From contig NZ_CP046973.1 of NCBI RefSeq assembly GCF_009792235.1, forward strand, positions 1,674,001 through 1,738,000: 64,000 nucleotides of DNA, written 5' to 3'. The stretch comes from Microcystis aeruginosa FD4 (GTDB lineage: Bacteria > Cyanobacteriota > Cyanobacteriia > Cyanobacteriales > Microcystaceae). The notes beneath the pieces were generated by a model. The model did no database searches. It had not been told where the DNA came from and was given only the letters and a program-made list of their open reading frames with translations. A program made the position numbers and the translations under genes. Position 1 is the first letter of the stretch; every line of letters begins with the position of its first letter. Below, piece after piece: positions 1-9,243 of the stretch.

Positions 1-950
1 TCGACCCATTTGATCGATTTTTGCTTAACAATTGAGATGGCAAATTCTCCTCAAATATGCCTGAATCGTGGGTAAGCAACCCACATAAAGTTCATTTTGT
101 CAAGGATTGTTAAGATGCGCTTACCCTGATTACTTACCCCTCCTTCTCCTTCTAAGGGTAAGTCCGTCGCCATCCGAAATTCACTTTTACTTTCTAGATC
201 ACAAAACTCAACGATTCTTACCTCTACTTCTCTTTTTTCTGCTCCTAGTTTGACCATTTTCCAGCATTTCTAGCTTCAGATCATTTTTTACCCTTAAAAC
301 AAAGTGCTTGTCTTTTTTCTCTAATAATTTTCTGATTCTTTCATTAGAAGAAAAGCCTCTGTCCATTACCCCAAACCAATTTACAGGAATTTATTCGATA
401 GTTTTTTGCCCTTATGAGCGAGTCATGTCCTTGACCAAAATTGATCACAATCCCCCCTACTTCTGTGGTGATAAGTAGTTGGACAAAAGTAAAGTTAACT
501 GTCGGGTAAGGAGTCAGTAGTCAGGAGTCAGTAGTCAGTAAGAATTGCGGCAATTTACATTTCTTAAGATAGACAACAGAATTTATGTCCGACTACTTAA
601 TATTTAGTCCACAGAATAATTTTACTTGATGCGACCCTTTTGTACACAACAGTTTACTTGTCAGTGAGATTATTGTTGAGTCAATTGGAAATAAAGCTTG
701 AGCTGCTTCTTTTCCTTTTTTGCTTACTAACCTTTTATTTAATTCATTTATGATTTTCTCAAATGGTTCTGTCTCTCGGATTTTACTCGCCTTAGAAAAC
801 GTTGACGTATTGACATTAATTCCTAGCATTTTTAGGCGTGCGCTTAAGTCTCTCATGCTAACGATACTTTTATCCAGCGCCAAACCTATCCAACAGGACA
901 CAAAGGAAATGTACTTAATGCAGGATAGTCGTTTTTGGGGAGTGGCTTGA
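1..950 (-). pseudogene. IS4-like DDE transposase remnant, interrupted by a MITE
   Basis: Three separate stretches on the minus strand read as pieces of one IS4-family transposase: about 950-600 gives an N-terminal part containing FPIDSTIISLTSKLL followed by HQVKLFCGL, about 425-260 gives MDRGFSSNERIRKLLEKKD, and about 255-51 gives EVRIVEFCDLESKSEF and LPLEGEGGVSN. The pieces lie in different frames, the C-terminal helicase-like tail normally found after GGVSN is replaced by unrelated codons, and a MITE of about 128 bp sits between the first and second piece. The element is therefore dead. The left boundary may lie outside the window. Family assignment rests on my memory of IS4-type Microcystis transposases. 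Confidence 0.7.
472..599. mobile_element. MITE inside the transposase remnant
   Basis: A stretch of about 128 bp is bounded by inverted ends TAAGTAGTTGGACAAAA (left) and the complement of TTTATGTCCGACTACTTA (right), with 1-2 mismatches. Its interior carries the short direct repeat GGAGTCAGTAGTCA twice. It splits the catalytic core of the surrounding transposase and has no coding capacity of its own. No clear target duplication is visible. Confidence 0.6.
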
Positions 951-1290
951 GAAGCTCTTTCATTAGTTTTGGGAAAATTATCAGCATGGCTTATTCACAA
1001 TTATTAGAGATTGGATTAAAAAGTTAAAGTAATCAAGCAGAACTATGTTGGTCGGGGTTTCATCCCATCGGTAAAACTGAGGAGCTTCACCCCGACATTT
1101 TAAGATAAAAATGTTCTTCCCAAAGAAGTTGTAGCTAACTACTTAACTGAATCTGGTAGGGTGCTATCACAGAATAGAAGACTACATCTATTAATTGCTG
1201 AGGTAAACTAAGTTTAACCGCTCTTTTTTAACTACTTCTATCGCTTTCGGGCAAAAAAATTAGGCATTTTCGGTTTACCATAGTCAAAGT
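951..1290. other. Intergenic region, no gene recognised
   Basis: This 340-bp stretch lies between the transposase remnant and the first intact gene. It contains an AT-rich sequence with a palindrome-like pair (GTCGGGGTTTCATCCC and GAGCTTCACCCCGAC near 1052-1100) that may be the outer edge of the decayed insertion sequence. I see no RNA gene or plausible open frame. Confidence 0.4.
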
Positions 1291-2886
1291 GTGCTTTCTA
1301 GGCTGATGACTTTGACTAAAACTCCCGTGATCACAAACCGTCGTTTTTCCCTACGCAATCTCTTTGAGACTTGCATGGCCCTGTTGGTATTATGCAATTA
1401 TATTCTTGTTATTTTCGATTTAACCTATATTCCCCTGCGAGATTTTTGGTTACAGGGACGCTTGCAAATAACCTTATTAAGATTTAATGAACCAATAAAA
1501 CTCGGGACGATTTCCTTTCAAGAATTACAAATACCTCCCGATCAACCCCTAGAAATTCCCTTTGTTAAAGGAATCGCTAAGTATGATCTGGTGAAAGGGA
1601 TTAAACCCTATCGCAGTACCAGTGAATATTTATATACGGTTAATAAACTGAATGAACTAATCAATCAAAAGGCATTTAATACAGAAGTTAATCGCCAAGA
1701 AGTCGAGAACATTTTGTCCAATTTGCGCCAAAAAAGTGTCGATATGATCGATAATAATCCCTTTGCCTCGGCGGAGAAAACTGGGACTTTAGAGAAGATT
1801 AAAAATAAAATGCGCTTGCGGGTTTTTAAAACGGAAAATGTTTCCGCAAAAGCAGCCTTTCAGAAGTTTTGGAGTTGGGATTATCTAAGTCAAAATGGCT
1901 GGGAAAAAGAGTTGAAATTTTTTAATCAAGAAATTCAACCTTTAATAGAAACTAATTATTTTCGTCCTCTCGGAGAAGATGGGAGACCGATAGATAACTT
2001 TGAGGCGATCGATTTTTTATTTGGTACCATCTTTTTCTGGGAATTTATGCTGAGAACTTGGTGGATTGCTCGCACTCATAAAGGCCTACGTTGGCGCGAG
2101 GCTATGTTATGGCGATGGTACGATATTTTTCTCTTTATTCCTATCTGGAGATGGTTGCGATTTATTCCTACCGTTATTCGCCTAGATCAAGTTAAAATTA
2201 TTAACTTAAGAGTGATTAAAGAACAGGCAGTTCAAGGGTTAGTTGCTCTGATTTCTAAAGATATTACTGAGATAATTGTCCTGAGAATTATTAATCAAAT
2301 ACAGGAATATATTCGACGAGGACAAGTGGAGAAACTTCTCGATCAATCTCTCAATGGCGGCTATAATAATCTCAATGATACTAATGAAGTTGTCGAAATT
2401 TTTCGCCTAGTCATTAATAGTACCGTTGACAAGGTTTTACCGCAAGTTAAACCAGAAACAGAAGCTTTAATTAAATACAATATCGAGAAAATTCTCAGTC
2501 AAACTCCCGCTTATCAAAGCTTATTGCGATTACCCGGCATGAAAGGGTTAAAAACTGACTTGAGCAATCGCTTATCTAGTCAATTGTATCAATCCTTTGT
2601 TAATATAGCTGAAAAGATTACCCAGGAAGACGAAGTTTTTGAGCGTTTAGTGCAGCAATTGGTCCAGCGTTTCGGGCAATCTCTCGCCGGGGAATTACAA
2701 TCCCGTCACAGTCTAGAAAGAATCGAGATGTTATTAATTATCTTCCTAGAAGAAGTCAAATTAAACTATGTACAAGAATTCTCGGATGAAGACTTAGAAA
2801 CTATCCTCGAACAAACTCGCTTACTCAACTCTAAAAGTGCAGAAATTACCCCAGGAGAAACCAGAAATCCTCGTCGTCTTCCCTAA
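1291..2886 (+). CDS. Conserved cyanobacterial membrane protein, function unknown
   Basis: The frame encodes 531 residues from a GTG; an in-frame ATG five codons later is an alternative start. Three hydrophobic segments are visible, at about residues 22-45, 238-262 and 274-298, the last followed by an arginine-rich stretch (WRWLRFIPTVIRLDQ) that loosely recalls an ion-channel sensor helix, though no pore sequence is seen. The remaining 230 residues are soluble and helical, rich in IEKIL- and LVQQL-type heptads. I do not recognise a named family. The gene stands alone with about 100 bp to the next one. Base usage matches the housekeeping neighbours, so it looks native. Confidence 0.85.
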   Translation: MLSRLMTLTKTPVITNRRFSLRNLFETCMALLVLCNYILVIFDLTYIPLRDFWLQGRLQITLLRFNEPIKLGTISFQELQIPPDQPLEIPFVKGIAKYDLVKGIKPYRSTSEYLYTVNKLNELINQKAFNTEVNRQEVENILSNLRQKSVDMIDNNPFASAEKTGTLEKIKNKMRLRVFKTENVSAKAAFQKFWSWDYLSQNGWEKELKFFNQEIQPLIETNYFRPLGEDGRPIDNFEAIDFLFGTIFFWEFMLRTWWIARTHKGLRWREAMLWRWYDIFLFIPIWRWLRFIPTVIRLDQVKIINLRVIKEQAVQGLVALISKDITEIIVLRIINQIQEYIRRGQVEKLLDQSLNGGYNNLNDTNEVVEIFRLVINSTVDKVLPQVKPETEALIKYNIEKILSQTPAYQSLLRLPGMKGLKTDLSNRLSSQLYQSFVNIAEKITQEDEVFERLVQQLVQRFGQSLAGELQSRHSLERIEMLLIIFLEEVKLNYVQEFSDEDLETILEQTRLLNSKSAEITPGETRNPRRLP

Positions 2887-2992
2887 AAATTAGTGATCAT
2901 TGATTAGGTAATATTGCTTGATCTTTTGATCACTTTTATACTAAAATATCCGATGGAATCCCATTACTCAATTAACCTAATTATCTACTCCC

Positions 2993-3631
2993 ATGTTAAC
3001 AAAAATTATTCTCGGTTTACTTTGGTTAGGCTTCGGATTATACGCTTTTTTACTAGCACCCCCTGACCAACCAGATACAATGAATTTAATTATCGATCTT
3101 TCCACTGGCAAATGGCAAGATATTAACCCGTTAATTATCGCTCTTTTTAACCTGATGGGAGTTTGGCCACTTATCTACACTAGCCTTTTAATTATCGATG
3201 GTCGTGACCAAAAAATCATCGCTTGGCCCTTTGCTTTTGCCTCCTTTGTCGTGGGAGCTTTCGCTATTTTACCCTATCTAACCCTCCGTCAACCCAACAG
3301 CAATTTTACTGGTAAAAAAAATCTGGTCATTAAACTTTTAGACTCTCCTTGGTTGGGAGTAATTGCTCTAATTACTGCGGCAATTTTAATCGCTTACGGA
3401 TTAATCAACGGCAATTGGTCTGATTATTGGCATCAGTGGCAAACTAGCCGTTTTATTCAGGTTATGAGTTTAGATTTCTGTCTTTTAACCCTATTATGTC
3501 CAATTTTGCTGCAAGATGATCTAACCCGACGGGGATTAAAAAATCCTTTCCTGTTGCCAGTAATTTCCCTATTGCCTCTAATCGGTCCGGCAATTTATTT
3601 AATTATTCGTCCTCGCTTAGGGGAGAATTAG
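2993..3631 (+). CDS. Small integral membrane protein, unknown function
   Basis: This 212-residue protein is almost entirely hydrophobic, with about six membrane segments: residues 3-22, 45-65, 74-95, 118-138, 150-172 and 185-206. A short polar loop with LRQPNSNFTGKKN separates the third and fourth. It resembles conserved cyanobacterial proteins of the DUF2834 type, but I cannot confirm that from sequence alone. It follows the 531-residue membrane protein by 106 bp in the same direction and may share its transcript. No catalytic motif is visible. Confidence 0.8.
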   Translation: MLTKIILGLLWLGFGLYAFLLAPPDQPDTMNLIIDLSTGKWQDINPLIIALFNLMGVWPLIYTSLLIIDGRDQKIIAWPFAFASFVVGAFAILPYLTLRQPNSNFTGKKNLVIKLLDSPWLGVIALITAAILIAYGLINGNWSDYWHQWQTSRFIQVMSLDFCLLTLLCPILLQDDLTRRGLKNPFLLPVISLLPLIGPAIYLIIRPRLGEN

Positions 3632-3776
3632 GGGTAAGGGGAAACTCAGCCTAGTTATCACTTATTTTTTCACTATTTCTTGACAAGAGAAGTTCATATT
3701 TAACAGAAATTATGCTGAGGTTCCCCTAAAATACGAACAAAGAGATTAATGTCCAGATTAGAAGGAGTATTTACCC

Positions 3777-4070
3777 TTGTTAGAGAGTCAAAAACCACCT
3801 CAGATTTACTGCTTTCAAGCTGATTATCTTGCCTGCCAACAATTTAACCCCCAAGAGATTCCCGCATGGTTATCCTTAGAAGTAAACTGGCAGGGTTATA
3901 GAATTCACACCCTACCCTGGGTAGCAGATGTAGCTAGGGTATTAGGATTATTAGCGATCGAAGATACCCCCCAAGGGTGGCAAGATTATTTAGAAAGCTT
4001 GGGATTAGCCAAAATTAGGTTAATGGACAGCGAGGAGTTTTTTGAGGATAAATCTTTATCGGGATGTTAA
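3777..4070 (+). CDS. Hypothetical protein upstream of a phosphatase
   Basis: The 97-residue product starts at TTG, preceded by a strong AAGGAG about nine bases upstream; a nearby ATG at 3749 is in another frame. It is soluble, with a tryptophan-rich centre (IPAWLSLEVNWQGYRIHTLPW). I do not recognise a family. Its stop codon overlaps an ATG in the ATGTTAA arrangement at 4064, and the phosphatase gene follows at once, which suggests translational coupling and a shared role. Confidence 0.7.
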   Translation: MLESQKPPQIYCFQADYLACQQFNPQEIPAWLSLEVNWQGYRIHTLPWVADVARVLGLLAIEDTPQGWQDYLESLGLAKIRLMDSEEFFEDKSLSGC

Positions 4071-4117
4071 AAATGCCCTATAATTGGCAATTTAGTGATG
4101 ATTCTACCGGTCAATTT

Positions 4118-4591
4118 ATGCCCTATAAACTACTCTTCGTCTGTTTAGGAAATATCTGTCGTTCTCCCGCTGCCGAGAATATCATGAACTATCTGATTGA
4201 ACAAGAAGGATTAGGCAATAAAATCCTCTGTGATTCTGCGGGGACTGCCGGTTATCATATCGGTTCTCCTCCCGATTCTCGCATGAATACGGCGGCCAAA
4301 AAACGCGGTATTCCTCTGCAAGGGACAGCTAGACAATTTACCCGCGAGGATTTCGAGAATTTTGATCTAATCTTAGCCATGGATAAAGCCAATTATCAAG
4401 ATATTTTATCCCTAGATCGGACAGGAAAATATCAAGAAAAGGTCAAGTTAATGTGTGACTATGCTCGTTATCACCCAGAAAAAGAAGTTCCCGATCCCTA
4501 CTACGGTGGTCGTGAAGGTTTTGACCGCGTAATCGAGCTACTTTTAGACTCCTGTGGCAGTCTTTTGGAGGACGTAAAAAGCAAAATTTAA
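4118..4591 (+). CDS. Low molecular weight protein-tyrosine phosphatase
   Basis: The protein begins with the family's P-loop CLGNICRS (CX5R, nucleophile Cys9, Arg15) and ends with the general-acid motif VPDPYYGG. These enzymes hydrolyse phosphotyrosine in the cytoplasm and in cyanobacteria are linked to exopolysaccharide and phycobilisome regulation (established for the family, not shown here). I chose ATG 4118 because it puts the P-loop at residues 9-16, as in homologues, giving 157 residues. An ATG at 4064 overlapping the previous stop would add 18 residues and would fit translational coupling. All active-site residues are present. Confidence 0.92.
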   Translation: MPYKLLFVCLGNICRSPAAENIMNYLIEQEGLGNKILCDSAGTAGYHIGSPPDSRMNTAAKKRGIPLQGTARQFTREDFENFDLILAMDKANYQDILSLDRTGKYQEKVKLMCDYARYHPEKEVPDPYYGGREGFDRVIELLLDSCGSLLEDVKSKI

Positions 4592-4604
4592 GTTTTTCTT
4601 TCAG

Positions 4605-5261
4605 CTAATCGATTAATCTATGTTCGAGGGAAAAACGAACCAATTCGGCGCGATTGTTAGTAGTTGTTTTCCTGAGTAAACTGCTAACATATTTCTCGAT
4701 CGTGCGAGAACTAAGATGCAGTTTTTGCCCAATTTCACTATTAGAAAGTCCCCGGGCTAGATGTTCTAACACTTCCCGTTCGCGATTAGTTAACTTAAAA
4801 TCGTCCTGTAAAGAAGAAGTTAAAACAGCCGTAGTTTGGGGGCTTTCTTCTGGTTTTAATTTCTGGTATTGACGTTCACTTTGCACCATTTGCGCTCGCT
4901 CTAAAAGATTGCGAATAACTGCTTTTAATTCCTCCATCTCAAAAGGTTTAGGGAGATAGATATCACAACCCACTTGATAACCGCGAATTCTTTCCTCTGT
5001 TGACCCTCTTTCGGTTAAAAAAATTACCGGCAATAACCTAAATTCTGGCTGTTGCCGCACCTTAGTCACCAAAGAATAACCGTCTAAACGGGGCATTTTG
5101 ATATCCGATACCAAAAGATGGGGATGATAGGTATCCAATAAAGTCAAAGCTTCCAAACCATTACTCGCCGCTAGCACACTATAACCTGCTAATTCTAAAT
5201 AGTCTTTGACCGCTAGGCGGACACCGGGGTCATCATCGGCAATTAGAATCAAAAGAGGCAT
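4605..5261 (-). CDS. NarL-type response regulator, Ycf29-like
   Basis: A receiver domain with acidic residues at positions 9-11, phospho-acceptor Asp53 (VSDIKMP) and a lysine in YLPKPF is joined by a linker of about 40 residues to a LuxR/NarL helix-turn-helix (LTNREREVLEHLARG to SSRTIEKYVSSLLRK). The protein should be a phosphorylation-controlled transcription factor. The opening MPLLILIADDD and the overall pattern resemble plastid and cyanobacterial Ycf29/TctD proteins; that assignment is from memory. I chose the Met that gives 218 residues because the longer form adds 15 hydrophobic residues with no family counterpart. No sensor kinase is adjacent. It converges with the phosphatase gene, 13 bp apart. 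Confidence 0.88.
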   Translation of the reverse strand: MPLLILIADDDPGVRLAVKDYLELAGYSVLAASNGLEALTLLDTYHPHLLVSDIKMPRLDGYSLVTKVRQQPEFRLLPVIFLTERGSTEERIRGYQVGCDIYLPKPFEMEELKAVIRNLLERAQMVQSERQYQKLKPEESPQTTAVLTSSLQDDFKLTNREREVLEHLARGLSNSEIGQKLHLSSRTIEKYVSSLLRKTTTNNRAELVRFSLEHRLID

Positions 5262-5444
5262 AGAAATTAACAGGACAAGGTTAAAAAAGTATTCATAGCC
5301 TACCATCCCCTGAGCTTTGCTATCGTCTAAAAAGCTACAGAGGCCGTTGTCACTGATATTATACTAGCAGTTAGCCGTCAGCTTTTTTCTCCCCATCTCC
5401 CCATCTCCCCCAACCCCTATCCCCTTTTTTGCTTTTTACTTAAG

Positions 5445-6560
5445 ATGACAGATTATTTGGTTTCCCTGACAATTTGGGCGGGTATTTATGCGATTTTTGC
5501 CCTCGGTTTAAATCTACAATGGGGATTTACTGGCTTAATTAACTTTGGTCACGTTGCTTTTGCCACTTTAGGGGCTTATGCAACGGTTTTATTAACTTTA
5601 CAGGGTGTACCGATGATTTTTGCCGCCATTGTCGGGGCGCTCCTAGGGGCGTTGTTGGGATTGGCTATCGGTTTTTCCACCCTGAGATTAAGAGCCGATT
5701 ATCTAGCAATTGTCACCATCGGGGTGTCTGAGTTAATTCGTTTGCTGGTGCTTAACGAGGATTGGTTAACGAAAGGCAGTTTCGGACTACAACGTTATCC
5801 CCTACCTTTGGATATAAATGCCAGTTTTCCCGTCAAATTATTAATTATTGCCCTGTTTACCCTGCTTGCTATCTTTGCTCTCTGGCAATTGGGGCGCAAT
5901 CTGCAACGACAATGGCGCGAAGCTGGGCAAATTAGCGGTAAAAGCTATCAACCGACGCAAAAGAGGGCTTTAATCTTTTGGGGGGCGTTAGGGGCGATAA
6001 TCCTGCTTTTTCTGTATATAAACGGCGTAATTGCCTTGAATGACTATAATTACAAAGCCGGGCTGATGGTGGTAGTTTTAGTCCTCCTCGCTCTCGTTTA
6101 TACTGGTTTAGAATTACTTTTGCGATCGCCTTGGGGACGCATCCTCAAAGCTATCCGGGAAGATGAAGAAATTCCCCGGGCTTTAGGAAAAAATGTCTTT
6201 TGGTATAAGTTACAATCTTTGATGTTAGGGGGTGCGATCGCTGGTTTGGCCGGGGCTTTTTTAGCATGGCAATTAACCACTATTTACCCAACTAATTTTG
6301 AACCATTATTGACTTTTAACGCTTGGATTATTATCATTCTCGGTGGCTCTGGTAGCAATGCCGGCACCTTACTAGGATCAATAATTTTCTGGGCCTACGA
6401 TTCCCTGACTCGCTTTATTCTACCCCAATTAGAGATTTTTAATGATAGCCAATTAGGGGCTTTACGGATTATGATTATCGGCCTGCTGCTCATGGTTTTA
6501 ATGATCTGGCGACCCCAGGGTATCCTGGGCAAAAAAGAGGAGTTAACTTTGGGAAAATAA
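5445..6560 (+). CDS. Branched-chain/neutral amino-acid ABC transporter permease (LivM type)
   Basis: The 371-residue protein has the LivM signature GLNLQWGFTGLINFGHVAF near the N terminus and GRILKAIREDEEIPRALGK in the cytoplasmic loop that contacts the ATPase, with 8-10 membrane segments. It would form the channel of a type I importer for hydrophobic or neutral amino acids, comparable to the N-I/Nat system of Synechocystis. A LivG-type ATPase follows 253 bp downstream. No binding protein or LivH/LivF partner is in this part of the window, so the rest of the transporter must be encoded elsewhere. The C terminus RPQGILGKK is the family's usual ending. Confidence 0.9.
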   Translation: MTDYLVSLTIWAGIYAIFALGLNLQWGFTGLINFGHVAFATLGAYATVLLTLQGVPMIFAAIVGALLGALLGLAIGFSTLRLRADYLAIVTIGVSELIRLLVLNEDWLTKGSFGLQRYPLPLDINASFPVKLLIIALFTLLAIFALWQLGRNLQRQWREAGQISGKSYQPTQKRALIFWGALGAIILLFLYINGVIALNDYNYKAGLMVVVLVLLALVYTGLELLLRSPWGRILKAIREDEEIPRALGKNVFWYKLQSLMLGGAIAGLAGAFLAWQLTTIYPTNFEPLLTFNAWIIIILGGSGSNAGTLLGSIIFWAYDSLTRFILPQLEIFNDSQLGALRIMIIGLLLMVLMIWRPQGILGKKEELTLGK

Positions 6561-6564
6561 TTTC

Positions 6565-6602
6565 AGTTATCAGTTATCAGTTATCAGTTATCAGTTATCA
6601 GT
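6565..6602. repeat. TCAGTTA/TCAGTGA short tandem repeat
   Basis: Between the livM- and livG-type genes the heptad TCAGTTA is repeated about five times. The same family, with the related phrase ACTGTTTACTGATAACTGA, recurs at 6760-6797, 20670-20705, 23440-23545, 41985-42100 and 63135-63405. It resembles the short tandemly repeated sequences known from cyanobacteria. The rest of this 253-bp gap holds no gene. Confidence 0.75.
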
Positions 6603-6813
6603 GATTAGATTTGAATATTAAGTGAGCAGTATTAAATAGCAGTTTTCTAAGGACTTAAGCAAAATTAATTACACATTTAAATAACCCTATTGCCTATTGC
6701 AAGAGTGCCTATTGCCTGTCTCAACTAAGAAATTTATTTCCCACGACTACTTACTGTCTTTTCACTGATTACTGTTTAATGTTTACTGATAACTGATGTT
6801 TATCTGATCAATT

Positions 6814-7566
6814 ATGTTACTTTCTGCCAAAGGATTATCGAAAAGTTTTGGGGGCATTTGCGCCGTCAATAATGCTTCTTTGGACGTGCCGCAGGGCAGC
6901 ATCACCGGGTTAATCGGACCAAATGGAGCCGGCAAAACCACACTTTTTAACCTTTTATCTAATTTTATTCGCCCAGATAAAGGGGAAGTTTTTCTTGATG
7001 GTCAGCCGATTCATCAGCTGCCTCCCTATCAAATTGCCCTGAAAGGATGTGTGAGAACTTTTCAAGTAGCTAGGGTATTATCCCGATTAACAGTGTTAGA
7101 AAATATGCTCTTAGCTAGTCCGGGGCAAACGGGAGAAAATTTTCTCAAAGTCTGGTTTCAGGGGGCAAAAATTCGCCAACAGGAACAGGAAAATCGTCTC
7201 AAAGCTTTGGACATCTTAGATTCGATCGGTCTAGGGGAAAAAGCGCAGGATTATGCGGGAGCTTTATCGGGAGGACAGCGTAAATTATTAGAGATTGGCC
7301 GAGCGCTAATGACCGAGCCAAAATTAATTTTATTAGATGAACCGGCCGCCGGAGTTAACCCCACTTTAATCGCTCAAATCAGCGACCATATTATCGAGTG
7401 GAATCGTCAGGGAATTACCTTTTTAATTATCGAGCATAATATGGATGTGATTATGTCCCTTTGTCACTACGTTTGGGTATTAGCAGAAGGGACAAATTTA
7501 GCCGATGGCATTCCCAGCGAAATCCAAAAAAACGAGCGGGTTTTAAAGGCTTATTTAGGAGACTAA
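6814..7566 (+). CDS. Branched-chain amino-acid ABC transporter ATPase (LivG type)
   Basis: This 250-residue ATPase has a Walker A GPNGAGKTT near residue 36, a signature ALSGGQRKLLEIGRAL, Walker B LILLDEPAAGVNP and the H-loop IIEHNMD, with the LivG-specific phrase VRTFQVARVLSRLTVLENM. It would energise amino-acid import together with the preceding permease. Its last 12 bases overlap the end of the convergent hisH gene, so the two transcripts must terminate into one another. No terminator hairpin is visible in the overlap. Confidence 0.92.
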   Translation: MLLSAKGLSKSFGGICAVNNASLDVPQGSITGLIGPNGAGKTTLFNLLSNFIRPDKGEVFLDGQPIHQLPPYQIALKGCVRTFQVARVLSRLTVLENMLLASPGQTGENFLKVWFQGAKIRQQEQENRLKALDILDSIGLGEKAQDYAGALSGGQRKLLEIGRALMTEPKLILLDEPAAGVNPTLIAQISDHIIEWNRQGITFLIIEHNMDVIMSLCHYVWVLAEGTNLADGIPSEIQKNERVLKAYLGD

Positions 7567-8193
7567 AGCTAATTTTTGCACCTGTTCAACAAAGTTAGCC
7601 AGAATTTTTAAGCCATTAGTCGAGGATTTTTCCGGGTGAAACTGCACCGCTACCAAACGATCACGAGCGATCGCTGCCGTCACCGTTTGACTGCCGTGGG
7701 TGACGGTGGCAGCAGTTAGATGACTATCAAGGGGATCGACATAATAGGAATGGACAAAATAGACGTGAGGATGCGGGGGTAATCCCTGCCAAAGAGCATG
7801 ATCCGGCTGGGTGAAGTCTAACTGATTCCAACCCATGTGGGGAATGGTAATGCCAGGTTCCGAGCGAAAACGGCGCACTGTCCCCGGAATAACCCCTAAA
7901 CCCGCCTCTTGACCTTCCTCCGATGTCTCAAAGAGAATTTGTAAACCGAGACAGATACCGAGAAAGGGTTTACCATTAGCGATCGCTGCTTTGATCGGTT
8001 TTTCGAGATGACGAGCGCGAATTTGCCGGACAGCAGGATCAAAAGAACCGACTCCGGGTAAGACAATAGCGTCAGCTTTTTCGAGATCGAGGGGAGAATC
8101 GGTAATTTTCGGCACTGCACCCACGGTTTCGAGTCCTTTACAGGCAGAGTGCAGATTTCCCATGTCGTAATCGATGACAGCGATTAAGGTCAT
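7555..8193 (-). CDS. hisH: Imidazole glycerol phosphate synthase, glutamine amidotransferase subunit
   Basis: HisH releases ammonia from glutamine and passes it to HisF, which makes imidazole glycerol phosphate and AICAR in histidine biosynthesis. The 212-residue protein has the oxyanion/nucleophile motif GICLGLQ with Cys81, the HPE pair His186-Pro-Glu188 in VQFHPEKS, and the HisH-specific VIDYDMGNLHSACKGLE start. The length is normal. It stands alone, as his genes usually do in cyanobacteria, and converges on the LivG gene with a 12-bp overlap. Confidence 0.96.
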   Translation of the reverse strand: MTLIAVIDYDMGNLHSACKGLETVGAVPKITDSPLDLEKADAIVLPGVGSFDPAVRQIRARHLEKPIKAAIANGKPFLGICLGLQILFETSEEGQEAGLGVIPGTVRRFRSEPGITIPHMGWNQLDFTQPDHALWQGLPPHPHVYFVHSYYVDPLDSHLTAATVTHGSQTVTAAIARDRLVAVQFHPEKSSTNGLKILANFVEQVQKLALVS

Positions 8194-8449
8194 TGCTATA
8201 TACTGATCAAGCGATAACTTTAGTTTAGAGCAATCACGCCGCTAGATTAGGTCTTGACTCAGAAGTCGCCAGTTCAAAAATGAAACGCACGACTCCTCAA
8301 GAGTTGAGGAAGAAAGTCTCATCAGGTAATGTCTGGTCATGATCACAAAGAATCAGACCGACAAATTTCGATGAAGTGTAACCCAATTTGGTATCGACGA
8401 CCGACTCCCCAAAACGAAAACTTCGTACCTCACCATTAAGATAACTGCT
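8194..8449. other. Intergenic region, nothing recognised
   Basis: Between the hisH promoter side and the RAYT remnant, 256 bp contain no frame longer than 50 codons and no clear RNA gene. The short palindromic phrase CTCCTCAAGAGTTGAGGA near 8292-8309 could form a small hairpin. This is also where the missing C-terminal half of the RAYT gene would be expected, but I see no trace of it. Confidence 0.35.
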
Positions 8450-8632
8450 CTAATTATTAGACATAATACACAAAGCATAAAGCTTAAACTGGTATTTGTC
8501 TAAAGCCTTCTTGATGGCATCAAGAAATACCTCCCGACATTCCCGCTTCGATAGTTTGAACTCTCGGTTATTGCAGCGTGTGGTGACGTGGTAGGAATAA
8601 CCAGCTTGAAGATTTCGAGGTTTTCTAGGCAT
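8450..8632 (-). pseudogene. Truncated REP-associated tyrosine transposase (RAYT)
   Basis: The 60 residues match the N-terminal third of IS200-like RAYT proteins: MPRKPRNLQAGYSYHVTTRC, then REVFLDAIKKALDKYQFKLYALCIMSN. In intact proteins MSNHVH supplies the metal-binding histidines and is followed by the catalytic tyrosine helix; here the frame stops after MSNN. The enzyme is therefore inactive. No REP palindromes are visible beside it. Confidence 0.8.
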
Positions 8633-8662
8633 ATTTAAATTCTTTAAAACGGAGTAAGTTTT

Positions 8663-9229
8663 ATGTTAATAACAAAACCCCGCTTTCAGACCTTTGCCGA
8701 ATATCTACAATATGAGGATAATTCAGAGGAATATTATGAATTATTTAACGGAGAATTGGTAGAAATCCCACCCGAATCAGGACTTAACTTTCAAATTGCC
8801 AATCGTCTTTTTCTAGTCTTTGCTTTAATGCTAGGAACCGATAGAGTGAGAGGACATGGTTTGGAATTAGAAGTGAGAGGCGAACCGAAAAACCGTTACC
8901 CTGACTTAACCATTATTCGAGAAGAACATATTAAACTACTTTCCCAGAGAAATACGATTCTTCTTTCCATGTTACCCCCCTTATTAGTCTTTGAAGTGGT
9001 TAGTCCTGGGGAAATCCAAAGAGAGAGAGATTACATCGCTAAAAGAATTCAATATCAAGATTGTGGGATTCCCGAATACTGGATAGTTGATCCTCAAACT
9101 CAAACTATTTTAGTCTTAGAATTAAGAGGAAATACTTATACAGAATCTGGTAATTTTAGCAATAATGACTTAGTAAAATTATCTATATTTAATCAACTCA
9201 ATTTAAAAGTTTCTGAAGTGTTTAATTAG
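8663..9229 (+). CDS. Uma2 family putative endonuclease
   Basis: This 188-residue protein has the Uma2/DUF820 PD-(D/E)XK core: NRYPDLTII supplies the acidic residue, LLVFEVVSPGE the E-x-V strand, and IPEYWIVDPQTQTILVLEL the C-terminal sheet. Uma2 proteins are hugely expanded in cyanobacteria and often sit near mobile DNA; their substrate is not established. A GGAGTAAG ribosome site precedes the ATG. It heads a run of three tandem Uma2 genes, 14 bp from the next. Confidence 0.88.
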   Translation: MLITKPRFQTFAEYLQYEDNSEEYYELFNGELVEIPPESGLNFQIANRLFLVFALMLGTDRVRGHGLELEVRGEPKNRYPDLTIIREEHIKLLSQRNTILLSMLPPLLVFEVVSPGEIQRERDYIAKRIQYQDCGIPEYWIVDPQTQTILVLELRGNTYTESGNFSNNDLVKLSIFNQLNLKVSEVFN

Positions 9230-9243
9230 GCAAATTAACCCCC

